A stretch of 64,000 nucleotides of DNA from Monodelphis domestica (Eukaryota; Chordata; Mammalia; Didelphimorphia; Didelphidae). The notes beneath the pieces were generated by a model. That model had not been told where the DNA came from. It did not search any database and saw only the letters and a program-made list of their open reading frames with translations. The DNA lies in the NCBI RefSeq assembly GCF_027887165.1, contig NC_077234.1, positions 194,507,959 through 194,571,958 of the forward strand, given 5' to 3'. The translations under genes and the position numbers were made by a program. Shown here piece after piece: positions 23,961 through 36,252 of the stretch (position 1 is its first letter; each line of letters opens with the position of its first letter).

Positions 23961-26040
23961 TGCATTGGTTAGCCTGTTGGTTGTAGACTCGTGAATTCTA
24001 GTATTCTATATCTCAGATGCAGTTCTTTATAAACATAGCTAAGATGTATTCAATATTCAACTACTAAATAAGTTTGGCTGCTTAAATGCAAAATAGTACA
24101 TTTCACTTTTTTTGTTCATACATTTCGAGAATTCTTTCTCTTACAAAATGTGTGATAAAACTTATTCATTTAATGAAGTATTCTGCACACAAAAGATGTT
24201 TAAATGCTTGTTTAATTCACTTGAACTGCTAATATTTTTAAAAATAATTTTTACATAATCATGAGGCATAAGGGAATGCATACTATTAAAATATAAATAA
24301 GGCATTGGCCAGTTCTAACTTTATTTGTTTCAATGCTTGGTTGTCTTTTTTTGTAGTTCTTGTTTGTTTTGTTTTGTATTGTTTGCATTTGGGTCTGGTA
24401 GAAAAGACCTAGAATTCAGAACCTGGGTCAGAATGACCCTTGTTTGCACAAGAAATCCCTGGTTAGATCGCTAATACATATCTTACACTTCCTTTTGATC
24501 TCTCACATACAAAGTGAGACATAAAAATATTCAGTAAATAAACGGTGACTGATGGATAGACTTAACCAGAACAGTGTGATTTTATTAAAGTCTTGTTTGA
24601 ACATCATTGTTGAATAAGAGAATAGACTATATTCAATGAGGGAGGTGAATTGGATTTTCTGATAAATAGTTTGAGGCAAGAACTCACAGGCAATAAATAT
24701 AGCAAATTTTGGCCCAATGGCCTTTTGTTTTTGCATTTATAAGTTCTAATACATTATATTTTAAATACAGCTACCATCTATATGGCCAGAAGTATGTACA
24801 GCTCTTGCTAATGGTAGATTTGGCTATTTAATAGTGAAGTACATTTCATTTTACATGTGCATTTTCTTCATCCACATAGTGTAGTAAAAATAAAGGTTTC
24901 CTGGAAGCAGAGTTAAAAAGGGAGATTTATCAAGAGTGTGCAGGAAGAACATCTGGTTTCACACTGGAATTCATTCTAAAAATAGTGGGGAACCTTGGGA
25001 GGATCTGATGCTTGGATATAATGCTTTTCACAGTGCCCCTTACCTCTTTATTTTGTCTCTATATTTCCCTAAAATTACTGTTTCCTTCCTCTCTTTTCCC
25101 ATATGGAATGTGAACTAATAGTAGCCAAAAAAAAAAAGGTTTTAGTTATGCATTACTGATAAGTAAATGATCAATCATTGCTCTAACTGGCACCCTAGTA
25201 GTCTGGAAGGGTTCATGCAGCTTCTAAAACTGCCTAACAAACTCCTAAGGAATAATTTCTACACTGGGAGAATATGGCTCTTTTCTCTTTCTTACTACAT
25301 CCTTATGCAAATCTGTAAGGAACTCTCTTATAGTTCACACCTACACAGGAAGGTAAAGAAACATTGTGTGACTTGTCCAATGTCATGTTATAAAGATGGA
25401 AGCCAAGAGAGTGCTCACTATATTTCCAAGATCCTCATTTAAGACTAGGATGAAAACTTTTTTATGTACTCTAGAGTTCATGAGACATATCTAAACAAAC
25501 TTTTCAAATCTTAATTATAATAACAGCTGTGTTGTAATTTATCATAATTTTCAGAAATATCCAAGACTTTTTGCATTATTGACTCATCTGGTCTTCTTAA
25601 TAAATGTTAATGCATTGTTAGATGGACATTCTTTGGTTACCCAATCCAAGGTCACTCCAAATGCAAATTTCTCACATTGAAAGTTTAATTTCTAATTTTA
25701 TTTATCACCTTGGGGCATATTAGGCAATTAAAATGAACTAAGTAGTTCTGAATAAAAGTAGTGGGGCAAACAAAGTAAGGTTGGCTACCATTAATTAAAT
25801 TAATGACCACTATTGCCAACCTGTTCTTTCTTTTCATGACTATTTTATCTATGTAATAGAAATAAAAAATTTCCAAGTGACCTCATACAGTTCAACTCAT
25901 ACCAGAGCAAGAACATTCTTTACAATATCCACAACTAGTGGTTATTTGGCCTCCTTTGGAAGGTTTTTAAGCACCTTGATTTTTTTTTCTAACTATCACA
26001 TGTAATTTTTCCCTTTGTTTAAGCAAAACTAATTTAATCA
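23961..26040. other. Mostly unique AT-rich sequence
   Basis: Weak MIR-like traces occur near 24390-24500 (sense) and 25340-25440 (antisense, 'gtgacttgtccaatgtcatg'). A-run at 25128-25138. No supported gene. Confidence 0.45.
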
Positions 26041-26044
26041 AAAG

Positions 26045-29000
26045 AGATGATGTTGCTTATGTTTTTGTTCTCTCCAGAAAAATATTCCTAGTTATTTCTT
26101 TCATACATATTATTATCTTTTGTGATTTTTTTAACTCTTGCTCCATTTTAAAATCTTTCCTTTCCCAATCATCTGACATGTATACTATTCTGTGTTCACC
26201 TAATTTACTTATAGTTTCCTGCTTTATATTGAGGTCATTCACCCATTCTGAGTTTATCTTGGTATAGAGTGTGAAATGTTGATCCAAACCTACTCTCTCC
26301 CATACTGTCTTCCAATTTTCCTAGCAGTTTTCATCAAATACTGGATTTTGGTCCCATAACCTGGGATGTTTGGGCTTATAATAGACTGTCTAGCTGAGGA
26401 CACTTACCCCAAGTCTATTCCATGGATCATCCTTTCTGTTCTTAGCCAGTACCATATTGTTTTGATGACCACTGCTTTGTAGTATAGTTTGAGATCTGGG
26501 ACTGCAAGGCCACCTTCCTTCGCATTTTGTTTCATTATTTCCCTGGATATCCTTGATCTTTTGTTCTTCCAAATGAACTTTGTTATGTTTTTTTTTCTAA
26601 TTCAGTAAAAAGTTTTTTGGTACATCGATGGGTATGGCACTAAATAGATAAATAAGTTTGGGTAGGATGGTCATTTTAATTATGTTAGCTCATCCTACCC
26701 TTGAATAGTTAATGTTTTTCCAATTGTTTAGATCTAGTTTTAATTGTGTGGAAAGTGTTTTATAGTTGTGCTCATATAGTTCTTGTATTTGTCTTGGCAG
26801 ATAGATTCCCAAATATTTTATATTCTCTAGGGTGATTTTAAATGGAATTTATCTTTGTATTTCTTGCTGCTGAGAATTGTTGGAGATATATAGAAATGCT
26901 GATGACTTATGTGGGTTTATTTTGTATCCTGAAACTTTGCTAAAGTTGTTGATTATTTCCACTAGCTTTTTAGTTGATTCTCTGGGATTCTTTAAATAGA
27001 CAATCATATCATCTGCAAAGAGTGATAGCTTGGTTTCCACATTGCCAAATTTCATACCTTCAATTTTTTTCTTCTCTAATTGCTACTGCTAGTGTTTCTA
27101 GTGACAATGTTAAATAATATAGGTGATAATGGGAATCCTTGTTTCACTCTTGATCTTATTGGGACTGCATCTGGTTTATTCCCATTGCAAATGATGTTTG
27201 CTTATGGTTTTAGATAAATACTGTTTATTGTTTTTAGGAAAGACTCTTCTATTCCTATACTTTCTAGTATTTTCAATAGGAATGAGTGTTGTATTTTGTC
27301 AAAGGCTTTTTTTTTGCATCTATTGAGATAATCATGTGATTTTTGTAGGTTTACTTGTTGATATGGTCAATTATGTGGATGGTTTTACTAATATTGAACC
27401 AGCCCTACATTCCTGGTATAAATCCAACCTGATCATAATGAATGAATCTCATGATTAATTGCAGGAATCTTTTGGCTAGTATTCTATTTAAGATTTTTGC
27501 AACTATGTTCATTAAGGAGATTGGACTATAGTTTTCTTTCTGTGTTTTTGACCTGCCTGGTGTTGAAATCAGAACCATATTTGTATCATAAAAGGAATTT
27601 GGTAGAATTCATTCTTTTCTTATTAATGCCAAAAAGTTTGTGTATTATTGGGATTAGTTGTTCTTTGCATTTTTGATAGAATTCACTTGTGAATCCATCA
27701 GGCCCTGGGGATTTTTTCTTAAGGAGTTCTTTGATGGCTTATTCAATTTCTTTTTCTGATACTGGATTATTTAAGGATTCTATTTATTCTTCTGTTAATC
27801 TAGGTAATTTATATTTTTCTAAGTATTCATCCACATCACCTTGATTTCAATATTTGTTGAAATATAATTGGGCATAATAGTTTTTAATGATTGCCTTAAT
27901 TTCCTCTTCATTGGAGGTGAGCTCTCCCTTTTCATCTATGATACTGTTAATTTGATTTTCTTTCTTTTTTTTAGATTCAACACATTTTTGGTTTTCTTAT
28001 TTCCATTTTTTTTATTAGATTGACCAGTACTTTGTCTATTTTGTTTGTTTTTTCAAAATACCAGCTACTAGTCTTATTTATTTGTTCAATAGTTCTTTGA
28101 CTTTTGATTTTATTAATTTCTCCCTTATTTTTTAGGATTAATAATTTAGTTTTCATCTGGGGATTTTTAATTTGTTCTCTTTCAATTTTTTTTATTTGTA
28201 TGTCCAATTCATTGACCTCTGCCCACTTAATTTCTTAATATATGAACTCAAGGATATAAATTTTTCCCTGCGAACTGCTTTGGCTGCATCCTATAGATTT
28301 TGAAAGGATGGCTCATCATTGTCGTTTACTTCATTGAAATTATTGTTTCTATGATTTGTTTTATAACCTATTTTGGAGAATCATATTATTGAATTTCCAA
28401 TTAATTTCTGATTTGGCTCTCTACGTACCCTTACTGATTATTATTTTTATTGCATTATGATCTGAAATGGTTGTATTTATCATTTCTGCTTTTCTGCATT
28501 TGTTTGCCATGATTTTATGCCTTAGAAATAGTCAATCTTTGTGAATGTACCATGTGCTGCTGAAAAGGTGTGTTTCTTTTTGTCACTATTTATTTTTCTC
28601 CATATATCTATCAACTCAAATTTTTCAAAGATTTCATTAATAATCTCTTACCTCTTTCTTAATTATATTTTATTTGATTTATCTAAATTTGATAGTGGTC
28701 AGTTCAGGTCTTCCACTAGTATAGTTTTACTATCTATTTTCTCCTTCAACTCCCCTAGTTTCTCCTTTAGAAATTTGTATGCTATACCATTTGGTGTATA
28801 CATGTTGATTACTGATATTTCCTCATTGTCTATACTGTCTTTTATCAGGATGTAGTAAACTTCCCTATCCCTTCTAATTAGATCTATTTTTACTTTGGCT
28901 TTGTCAGATACAATGATTGCAACTCCTACCTTCTTCTCCCAGTTGAGGCCCAATAGATTTTGCTCAAATCTTTAATTCTAACATTGTAAGTGTCTACTCA

Positions 29001-29048
29001 CATCATGTGTGTTTCTTGTATACAACATATGGTAGGATTTTGATTTCT
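26045..29048 (-). pseudogene. L1-a ORF2 relic (endonuclease to late RT region)
   Basis: Broken open segments show ORF2 order on the minus strand: endonuclease C-terminal part at 28953-28699, a linker segment at 28207-27977, the RT catalytic region at 27055-26849 with an intact FADD motif, and the post-RT region at 26572-26057. Numerous stops and frameshifts separate them. The first codons of the same ORF2 are at about 35570-35481, beyond L1-b, where the expected ATG reads ATT. The C-terminal cysteine-containing region is lost with the 3' truncation. Confidence 0.88.
29034..29048 (-). repeat. 15-bp target-site duplication of L1-b, 3' copy
   Basis: AGGATTTTGATTTCT at 29034-29048 is repeated perfectly at 35466-35480. 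On the element's strand it begins AGAAATCAAAA directly after the poly(A) tail, as expected for target-primed reverse transcription. Confidence 0.97.
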
Positions 29049-29059
29049 TTTTTTTTTTT

Positions 29060-29405
29060 GGCTTTTTTAAATTTTATAATATTTTATTTGATCATTTCCA
29101 AATATCATTCATTAAAGACAAAGATCATTTTCTTACCCCCATCCCCACCCCCATAGCCGGCACGTTTTCCACTGGGTACCATGTGTTCTTGATTCGAACC
29201 CATTGCCATGTTGTTAATATTTGCATTAGAGTGTTCGTTTAGAGTCTCTCCTCTGTCATGTCCCCTCAACCTCTGTAGTCAGGCAGTTGTTTTTCCTCGG
29301 TGTTTCTACTCCCACAGTTTATCTTCTGCTTATGAATATTGTTTTTTCTCCTAGATCCCTGCAGATTGTTCAGGGACATTACACCACCACTAATGGAGAA
29401 GTCCA
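29060..29405 (-). other. L1-b 3'UTR
   Basis: Lies between the ORF2 stop and the tail. It holds the C-rich/G-rich block at 29137-29160 and the sequence 'gtgtgttcttgattcg'-type segment also present in the 15.25-kb L1 and in L1-c. Confidence 0.85.
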
Positions 29406-32400
29406 TTATGTTCGATTATACCACAGTGTTTTAGTCTCTGTGTACAATGTTCTCCTGGTTCTGCTCCTCTCTCTCTGCATCACTTCCTGGAGGTCTTTCC
29501 AGTCTCCATGGAATTCCTCAACTTTATTATTCCTTTTTGCATAATAGTATTCCATCACCAACATATACCACAATTTTTTCAGCCATTCCCCAATTGATGG
29601 GCATCCCCTCGTTTTCCAATTCTTGGCCACCACAAAGAGCACAGCTATGAATATTCTTGTACAAGTCTTTTTCCTTATTATCTCTTTGGGGTACAAGCCC
29701 AGCAGTGCTATGGCTGGATCAAAGGGTAGACATTCTTTTGTCGTCCTTTGTGCATTGTTCCAAATTGCCCTCCAGAATGGTTGGATCAGTTGACAACTCC
29801 ACCAGCAATGAATTAATGTCCCTACATTGCCACATCCCCTCCAGCATTCATTACTTTCCTTTGCTATCATGTTAGCCAATCTGCTAGGTGTGAGGTGATA
29901 CCTCAGAGTTGTTTTGATTTGCATCTCTCTGATTATAAGAGATTTAGAACACTTCTTCATGTGCTTATTAATAGTTTTGATTTCTTTATCTGAAAACTGC
30001 CTATCCATGTCCCTTGCCCATTTATCTATTGGAGAATGGCTTGGTTTTTTGTACAATTGATTTAGCTCTTTATAAATTTGAGTAATTAAACCTTTGTCAG
30101 AGGTTTCTATGAAGATTTTTTCCCAATTTGTTGTTTCCCTTCTGATTTTAGTTACATTGATTTTATTTGTACAGAAGCTTTTTAATTTGATGTAGTCAAA
30201 ATTATTTATTTTACATTTTGTGATTCTTTCTATGTCTTGCTTGGATATAAAGTCTTTCCCCTCCCAAAGGTCTGACATGTATACTATTCTGTGTTTACCT
30301 AATTTACTTATGGTTTCCTTCTTTATGTTTAAGTCATTCACCCATTTTGAATTTATATTGGTGTAGGGTGTGAGGTGTTGATCAATTCTTAATCTCTCCC
30401 ACACTGTCTTCCAAGTTTCCCAGCAGTTTTTATCGAATACTGAATTTTTGTCCCCAAAGCTGTGATCTTTGGGTTTATAATACACTGTCGTGCTGAGGTT
30501 GCTTGCCCCCAGTCTATTCCACTGATCCTTTCTGTCTCCTGGCCAGTACCAAATTGTTTTGACCACTGCTGCTTTGTAATATAGTTTGAGGTCAGGGACT
30601 GCAAGGCCCCTATCATTTGTGTTTTTTTTTCATTATTTCCCTGGATATCCTTGATCTTTTGTTCTTCCAAATGAACTTTGTTATTGTTTTTTCTAAATCA
30701 GTAAAGAAATTTTTTGGGAGTTCAATGGGCATGGCACTAAATAGATAAATAAGTTTGGGTAGGAAGGTCATTTTTATTATATTGGCTCATCCTATCCATG
30801 AGCTGTTAATGTTTTTCCAATTGCTCAAGTCTAGTTTTAGTTGTGTAGAGTGTTTTGTAGTTGTGTTCATATAGTTCCTGTGTTTGTCTCGGGAGATAGA
30901 TTCCTAGGTATTTTATTTTGTCTAAGGTGATTTTGAATGGGATTTCTATTTCAAGTTTTTGCTGCTGAGCTGTGTTGGAAATATATAGAAAAGCTGATGA
31001 CTTATGTGGGTTTATTTTGTATCCTGCAACTTTGCTGAAGTTGTTGATTATTTCAATTAGCTTTTTGGTTGAATCTCTAGGATTCTTTAAGTAGACCATC
31101 ATGTGATCTGAAAAGAGTGATAACTTGGTCTCCTCCTTGCCTATTTTAATGCCTTCAATTTCTTTTTCTTCTCTAATTGCTACTGCTAGTGTTTCTAGTA
31201 CAATGTCAAATAGTAGAGGTGATAATGGGCATCCTTGTTTCACTCCTGATCTTATTGGGAATGCATCTAGTTTATCCCCATTGGAGATTATCTTTGCTGA
31301 TGGTTTTAGATATATACTGTTTATTATTTTTAGGAATGACTCTTCTATTCCTATGATTTCTAGTGTTTTGAATGGGTATTGTATTTTATCAAAGCCTTTT
31401 CTGCGTCTATTGAGATAATCATGTGATTCTTGTTGGTTTGCTTGTTGATGTGGTCAATTATGTGGATGGTTTTCCTAATATTGAACCAGCCCTGCATCCC
31501 TGGTATAAATCCTGCTTGATCATGGTGGATGTCCCTTCTGATCACTTGCTGGAGTCTTTTTGCTAGTATCCTATTTAAGATTTTTGCATCTATATTCATT
31601 AGGGAGATTGGTCTATTGTTTTCTTTCTCTGTTTTTGACCTGCCTGGTTTTGGAATCAGTACCATGTTGTGTCATAAAAGGAGTTTGGTAGAACTCCCTC
31701 TTTGCTTATTATGTCAAATAGTTTGTATAGTATTGGGATTAACTGTTCTCTGAATGTTTGATAGAATTCAATGGTGAATCCATGAAGCCCTGGGGATTTT
31801 TTCTTAGGAAGTCCTTTGATGGCTTGTTGGATTTCATTTTCTGATATGGGATTATTTACGAAATCTATTTCTTCTTCTGTTAGTCTAGGCAGTTTGTATT
31901 TTTGTATATATTCATCCATATCACCTAAATTGGTGTATTTATTGCCATATAATTGGGCAAAGTAATTTTTAATGATTGCCTTAATTTCCTCTTCATTGGA
32001 GGTGATGCCCCCCTTTTCATCTTTGATGCTGTTAATTTGCTTTTCTTCCTTCCTTTTTTTAATTAGATTGACCAGTACTTTGTCTATTTTGTTTGTTTTT
32101 TCAAAGTACCAGCTTCTTGTCTTATTTAAATCAATAATTCTATTGTTTTTGATTTTATTAATTTCTCCCTTAATTTTTAGGATTTCTAGTTTGGTTTTCT
32201 GCTGGGGCTTTTTAATTTGATCACTTTCGAGTTTTTTTATTTGCATTTCCAATTAATTGATCTCTGCTCTCCCTTGTTTGTTAATATATGCCCTCAGGGA
32301 TATGAATTTACCACTGATTATCACTTTGGCTGCATCCCAAAAGGTCTGAAAGGATGTCTCGCCATTGTCATTTTCCTCGATGAAATTATTAATTGTTTCT

Positions 32401-33197
32401 ATTATTTCTTCTCTAACTAAACAGTTTTGGAGTATCATATTGTTTAATTTCCAATTAGTTTTTGATTTGGTTTTCCATGTACCATTACTAATCATTATTT
32501 TTATTGCCTTGTGATCTGAGAAGTCTGCATTCATCATTTCTGCTTTTCTGCATTTGTGTGCTATGTTTCTGTGACCTAATGTATAGTCAATTTTTGTGAA
32601 TGTGCCCTGTGGTGCTGAGAAGAAGGTGTATTCCTTTTTATCTCTATTTATTTTACTCCATATGTCTATTATTTCTAATTTTTCTAAGATTTCATTCACT
32701 TCTTTTTCCTCTTTCTTATTTATTTTTTGATTTGATTTATCTAAATTTGATAATGGTTGGTTTAAGTCTCCCACTAATATGGTTTTACTGTCTATTTCTT
32801 CCTTCAATTCTCCTAGTTTCTCCATTAGAAATTTGGGTGCTATATTATTTGGTGCATACATGTTGATTAGTGATATTTCCTCATTGTCTAAAGTCCCTTT
32901 TAACAAAATATAATTACCTTCCCTATCCCTTTTGATCAGGTCTATTTTTGCTTTGGCTTTATTAGATATCATGATTGCCACTCCTGCCTTCTTTCTGTCA
33001 GTTGAGGCCCAGAAGGTCTTACTCCATCCTTTAATTCTGACCTTGTGGGTGTCTACTCACCTCATGTGTGTTTCTTGAAGACAACATATGGTAGGGTTTT
33101 GGATTCTAATCCATTCTGCTATTTGTCTACATTTTATGGGTGAGTTCATCCCATTCACATTCAAAGTTATGGTTGTCACTTGTGGACTCCCTTGCAT
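29406..33197 (-). pseudogene. L1-b ORF2 (endonuclease-reverse transcriptase), disabled
   Basis: About 1,264 codons from ATG at 33197 (MQGSPQVTT...), close to the usual ORF2p length. Endonuclease residues are visible: Glu in LQETH (about residue 42), GDLN (about 143-146), IDY (about 204) and SDH (about 227-229). RT follows, with [12 protein letters not shown] and GFIPGMQGW segments. The catalytic FADD reads FSDH at 31103-31114. The C-terminal 386 codons (30566-29406) are open, with a CWWSCQ cysteine/tryptophan region. A TGA at about codon 47 interrupts the frame where L1-c has CGG/CGA-type arginine, consistent with CpG decay. Frameshifts occur near 31660, 31350 and 30700. Non-functional. Confidence 0.94.
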
Positions 33198-33730
33198 TTT
33201 GATATCCTTCCCTAATTCTAATCTTTCTTTTTCAGTTCTACATTTTAGTGCAGGGATTTACCTTAAATCAGTATCCCTTGTCCCCTCCCTTGATATGTTT
33301 CCCTTTCTAGTCCCTCCCTTTTTGTTCCCTCCCCTCCCACTTCTTCTTCCATCCCTTTTTTGTGTTCCCTCCCCCCTCCCCCCTTGGTTTTCCCTTCTCC
33401 CTTCCCTTGTTGGGTAAAATAGAATTCAAGATCCCAATGGATCTGGATGTTCTTTCCTCTCAGAGTTGATTTCCCTGAGAGTAAGGTTTACGTGAAAACT
33501 CTCTTCCTCTCCTTCTTAAAGGAGTTTTCTTCCCCTCCCCTTCCCGCGTGAATCTTTGGGCGAGAAAGATTATTCTATTTGGTCTTTCTTTTCCCCCTAT
33601 TTACACATTACATTTCCACCACATGTTAGTATGCATAGATTGAAATAAATGTAGTCCTTATAGAAGAGAGTTTGAGTAAAAGAAAAATATAACATTTTTC
33701 TCCTTTTCCCTTTTCTTCATATTTACCTTT
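33198..33730 (-). other. L1-b inter-ORF spacer with polypurine tract
   Basis: 533 bases separate ORF1 and ORF2. The section at 33285-33415 is almost pure pyrimidine on + (polypurine with G runs on the sense strand). Equivalent tracts occur in L1-a (35640-35815) and L1-c (53235-53365). Confidence 0.8.
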
Positions 33731-34680
33731 TCAGGTATTCCATGCTCTTTGTTTTTCGATATCTAACTTTCCACAGAGCTCTGGTCTTTTCTTTACAAAA
33801 ACTTGGAAATCTTCTATTTTGTTGAATGTCCATACTTTCCTCTGGAAGTATATAGTCAGTTTTGCTGGATAGCTGATTCTTGGTTGAAGACCCAGCTTCT
33901 TGCCTTTCTGAAAATCATGTTCCATGCCTTACGGTCATTCAGAGTGGAACTTGCAAGGTCTTATGTGACCCTGATTGGCATTCCTTTATATCTAAATTGT
34001 CTTTTTCTGGCTTCTTGTAAGATTTTTTCTTTTGCTTGAAAGCTTTGGAATTTGGCAATCACATTCCTGGGAGTTGTCTTTTGGGGATTTAGTGTATAGG
34101 GTGTTCTGTGAACTCTTTCAATGCCTGTATTGCCCTATTGTTCTAGGATCTCTGGGCAATTTTCTTTGATTATATCTTGTATTACAATGTCGAGTTTGCT
34201 GTTTATTTCTGGCTTTTCTGTTAGTCCAATTATTCTTAAATGATCACTTCTTCCTCTATTTTCCAAGTCTGTCACCTTGTCAGTGAGATATTTTATGTTC
34301 TCTTCTAATTTCTTGGTCTTTTGGCTTTGCTTTATTAATTCTTGCTTTTCATCTTTGAGTTGCCTAATTCTGACCTTTAAAGCCTGGTTTTCCTTTTCAC
34401 TTTGGTCAAACTGGTTTTGTAGATGCGTGAATTTCTTTTGCATTATTTCCCAGTTTTCCTCTTCGAGGGCTTCCATCTTTTTGATCCTTTCCGATTCCAA
34501 TTATTCATGGGTTTGTGGAGAGTTTCCTTTTCCTTTGGAAGGTTTCGGAGCATTTGCTTCTGTTTCCTCTTCTATCTCCTCTGTAGTTTATATTTTTGCT
34601 CCATAAAATGTGTCCAAAGTTGCCCCCTTCTTGTTTTTCTTGGAATTTTGGGGCTTCTGTGCTTCTGTGGAGTTTTCCAT
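33731..34680 (-). pseudogene. L1-b ORF1 (RNA-binding chaperone), disabled
   Basis: ORF1p of L1 forms trimers and coats L1 RNA. The start is ATG at 34680 (MENSTEAQKPQNSKK). A basic N-terminal region leads into a heptad-rich coiled coil (34500-34270, KKMEALEEENWEIMQKKF). The RRM starts with LENRGRSDHLRIIGL (about 34260). The C-terminal domain contains IEDFQVFVKKRPEL and ends at 33731. Length is about 316 codons, similar to other marsupial L1 ORF1. Stops follow GAKI and PQTHE in the N-terminal region, and there is another stop near 34132 and frameshifts before 33925. Hence not translatable as a unit. Confidence 0.92.
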
Positions 34681-35465
34681 CTCTATCTGAGTGGGGAGGA
34701 CTGGCTTTTCTTATCTCTGTCTGATGTTCAGAGGTTTTAGCCCTAGGCAGATTGTCTGTTCTATTCAGTTGTTGCTCTGTCTTCCCGGGGAAGCCAGGAA
34801 TTGCTGGTGTTTCTGTGTTACTGCCCTCCTCAGTTCCCTCCCGATGCTTCTCTGTTGCCTTACTTCCACACTCTGAGCCTGGCTTGGCCCTTTCCGCGGG
34901 GTGTTTGTTTCTGTGCCTTAGCTGGCCAGGAGAGCCAGCACTCTGAGGGGGTAGGGGCCGTGGCTTCCCAGAGCTCTGAGGGCTCCTGATAGGATTAGCT
35001 TTCCCTGGGTTGAACTGAGTATGCCCTCAGGCAGGGACATTCTGTGAGACTCAGATGGAAGGATCCAGCCAGGGGGTTACAAGCTCCCCCCCCTCTCTGT
35101 TTCCCTGCTGTCTGTGTTGGGTGCCCCCTCTTCTGAGTCAGGTTGTTTTCAGGAAGCGTCCTTCAGAATAGCCGGCCCTGAGGCTCTGAGGTTCCCTCTG
35201 CTGCCTGAACTTGGGGCTCTGGGTTGGGGGGGTAGTTGGTTCTGGGACCTTCCTTCTGCCTACCCCTTAAGTCCGAGGGTTCTTGGGTTCTCGCTTTGAG
35301 GGGGGCTTACCTTTTGATCCAGGTCTAGGAGGAGGATTCCTGGGGTCTATGCTGTTGTTCGTTTTGAATTTCGGTGCCCTAGGAGCATATAGTTTGGTAG
35401 GGAAGGGTTTCCAGAGATCTGAACTTTAGCTTTCTCTAAGCCGCCATCTTGACCGAAAGTCTCCC
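34681..35465 (-). promoter_or_regulatory. L1-b 5'UTR / internal promoter region
   Basis: 785 bases upstream of ORF1 on the sense strand. It is notably GC-rich compared with the window and contains CCGCGG at 34895-34900. It starts with the 'agatggcggc' block. By eye it shows no similarity to the 5'UTR shared by L1-a, L1-c and L1-d, apart from possibly the first bases. It probably holds the internal RNA polymerase II promoter, by analogy with other L1s. Confidence 0.75.
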
Positions 35466-35480
35466 AGGATTTTGATTTCT
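35466..35480 (-). repeat. 15-bp target-site duplication of L1-b, 5' copy
   Basis: AGGATTTTGATTTCT, identical to 29034-29048. Removing L1-b and one copy rejoins L1-a ORF2 within its endonuclease N-terminal region. Confidence 0.97.
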
Positions 35481-36252
35481 AATCCACTCTCCTATTTGTT
35501 TTTGCTTTATGGGTGAGTTCATCCCCTTCATGTTCAAAGTTATGATTGCTACTTGTGTATTCCCCAGAATTTTGATATCCGGTGTTAGTTCTGTCCTTTC
35601 TTCTTTTGCTATATCCTTTAAAACAAGTGGTTTGCTTTTATTCAGTCCCCCTAATCCCCACCCTTAATATGCTTTGCTTTCCGCCCCCTCTCTTTTTGTT
35701 GCCTTATTTTTTTTAGGGTCTGTTAATTTCCCTCCCCCTTTTTTTCCCTCCCTTTGTTTTATCTCCACCTCCCTTCCCCCCCTTTAGTTTTCCCTTCCCT
35801 CTTTCCCTTTAGGATAAGATAGAATTCAATACCCCCAATGGATCTAGGTGCTCATTCCTCTAAGAACTGATTTCACTGAGAGTAAGGTTTAAGTATTACA
35901 TATTAGCACTCTCTCCCTCTTCTTCATATAAGAGTATTCTTTCCCTCTCCTTCCCATTTGTATCTTTGTGTGATAAAAATCTTTCTATTTATCGTTTTTC
36001 TTCAAGTATCTCTTGGTACCATCTTCGATTCCCCTCTCCCTTTTTTTGCATATCATCTTTTACCACTTATTACCCCCATCTCTTCCTTTGAATGATGGTT
36101 CTAATTACTATAATAGTGAATATAATTTTTGAGTTACAAATAACATTTTCCCTTAATATTAAAAAATAATTTGATCTTATTTAAGTCCTTAAAGAAAGTT
36201 TGAATTAAAAAAAACCTTTTTCTCCTTTTCCCTCTCTTTCTTATTTACCTTT

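Larger units (their letters stand above)
29049..35465 (-). mobile_element. Full-length LINE-1 L1-b nested in L1-a
   Basis: 6,417-bp minus-strand L1 with every section present: 5'UTR (35465-34681), ORF1 (34680-33731), inter-ORF spacer (33730-33198), ORF2 (33197-29406), 3'UTR and poly(A) tail (T run 29049-29059 on the + strand). The 5' edge reads AGACTTTCGGTCAAGATGGCGGC on the minus strand in two adjacent parts, a typical L1 5' start with an 'agatggcggc' block. A perfect 15-bp duplication flanks it. It is full length but not coding-competent: ORF1 and ORF2 contain stops, frameshifts and RT motif changes. Confidence 0.96.

Noticed and set aside
33285..33415. Bacterial-type promoter or operon structure
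   Set aside because: Nothing in the window is prokaryotic. The tract is the pyrimidine complement of an L1 spacer.
32600..35299. Many plus-strand hydrophobic open frames
   Set aside because: They are the complement of the A-rich L1 ORFs and of the L1-b 5'UTR on the minus strand.
29049..35465. L1-b as a currently active retrotransposon
   Set aside because: Stops in ORF1 and ORF2, frameshifts and an altered FADD motif exclude activity, despite its full length.
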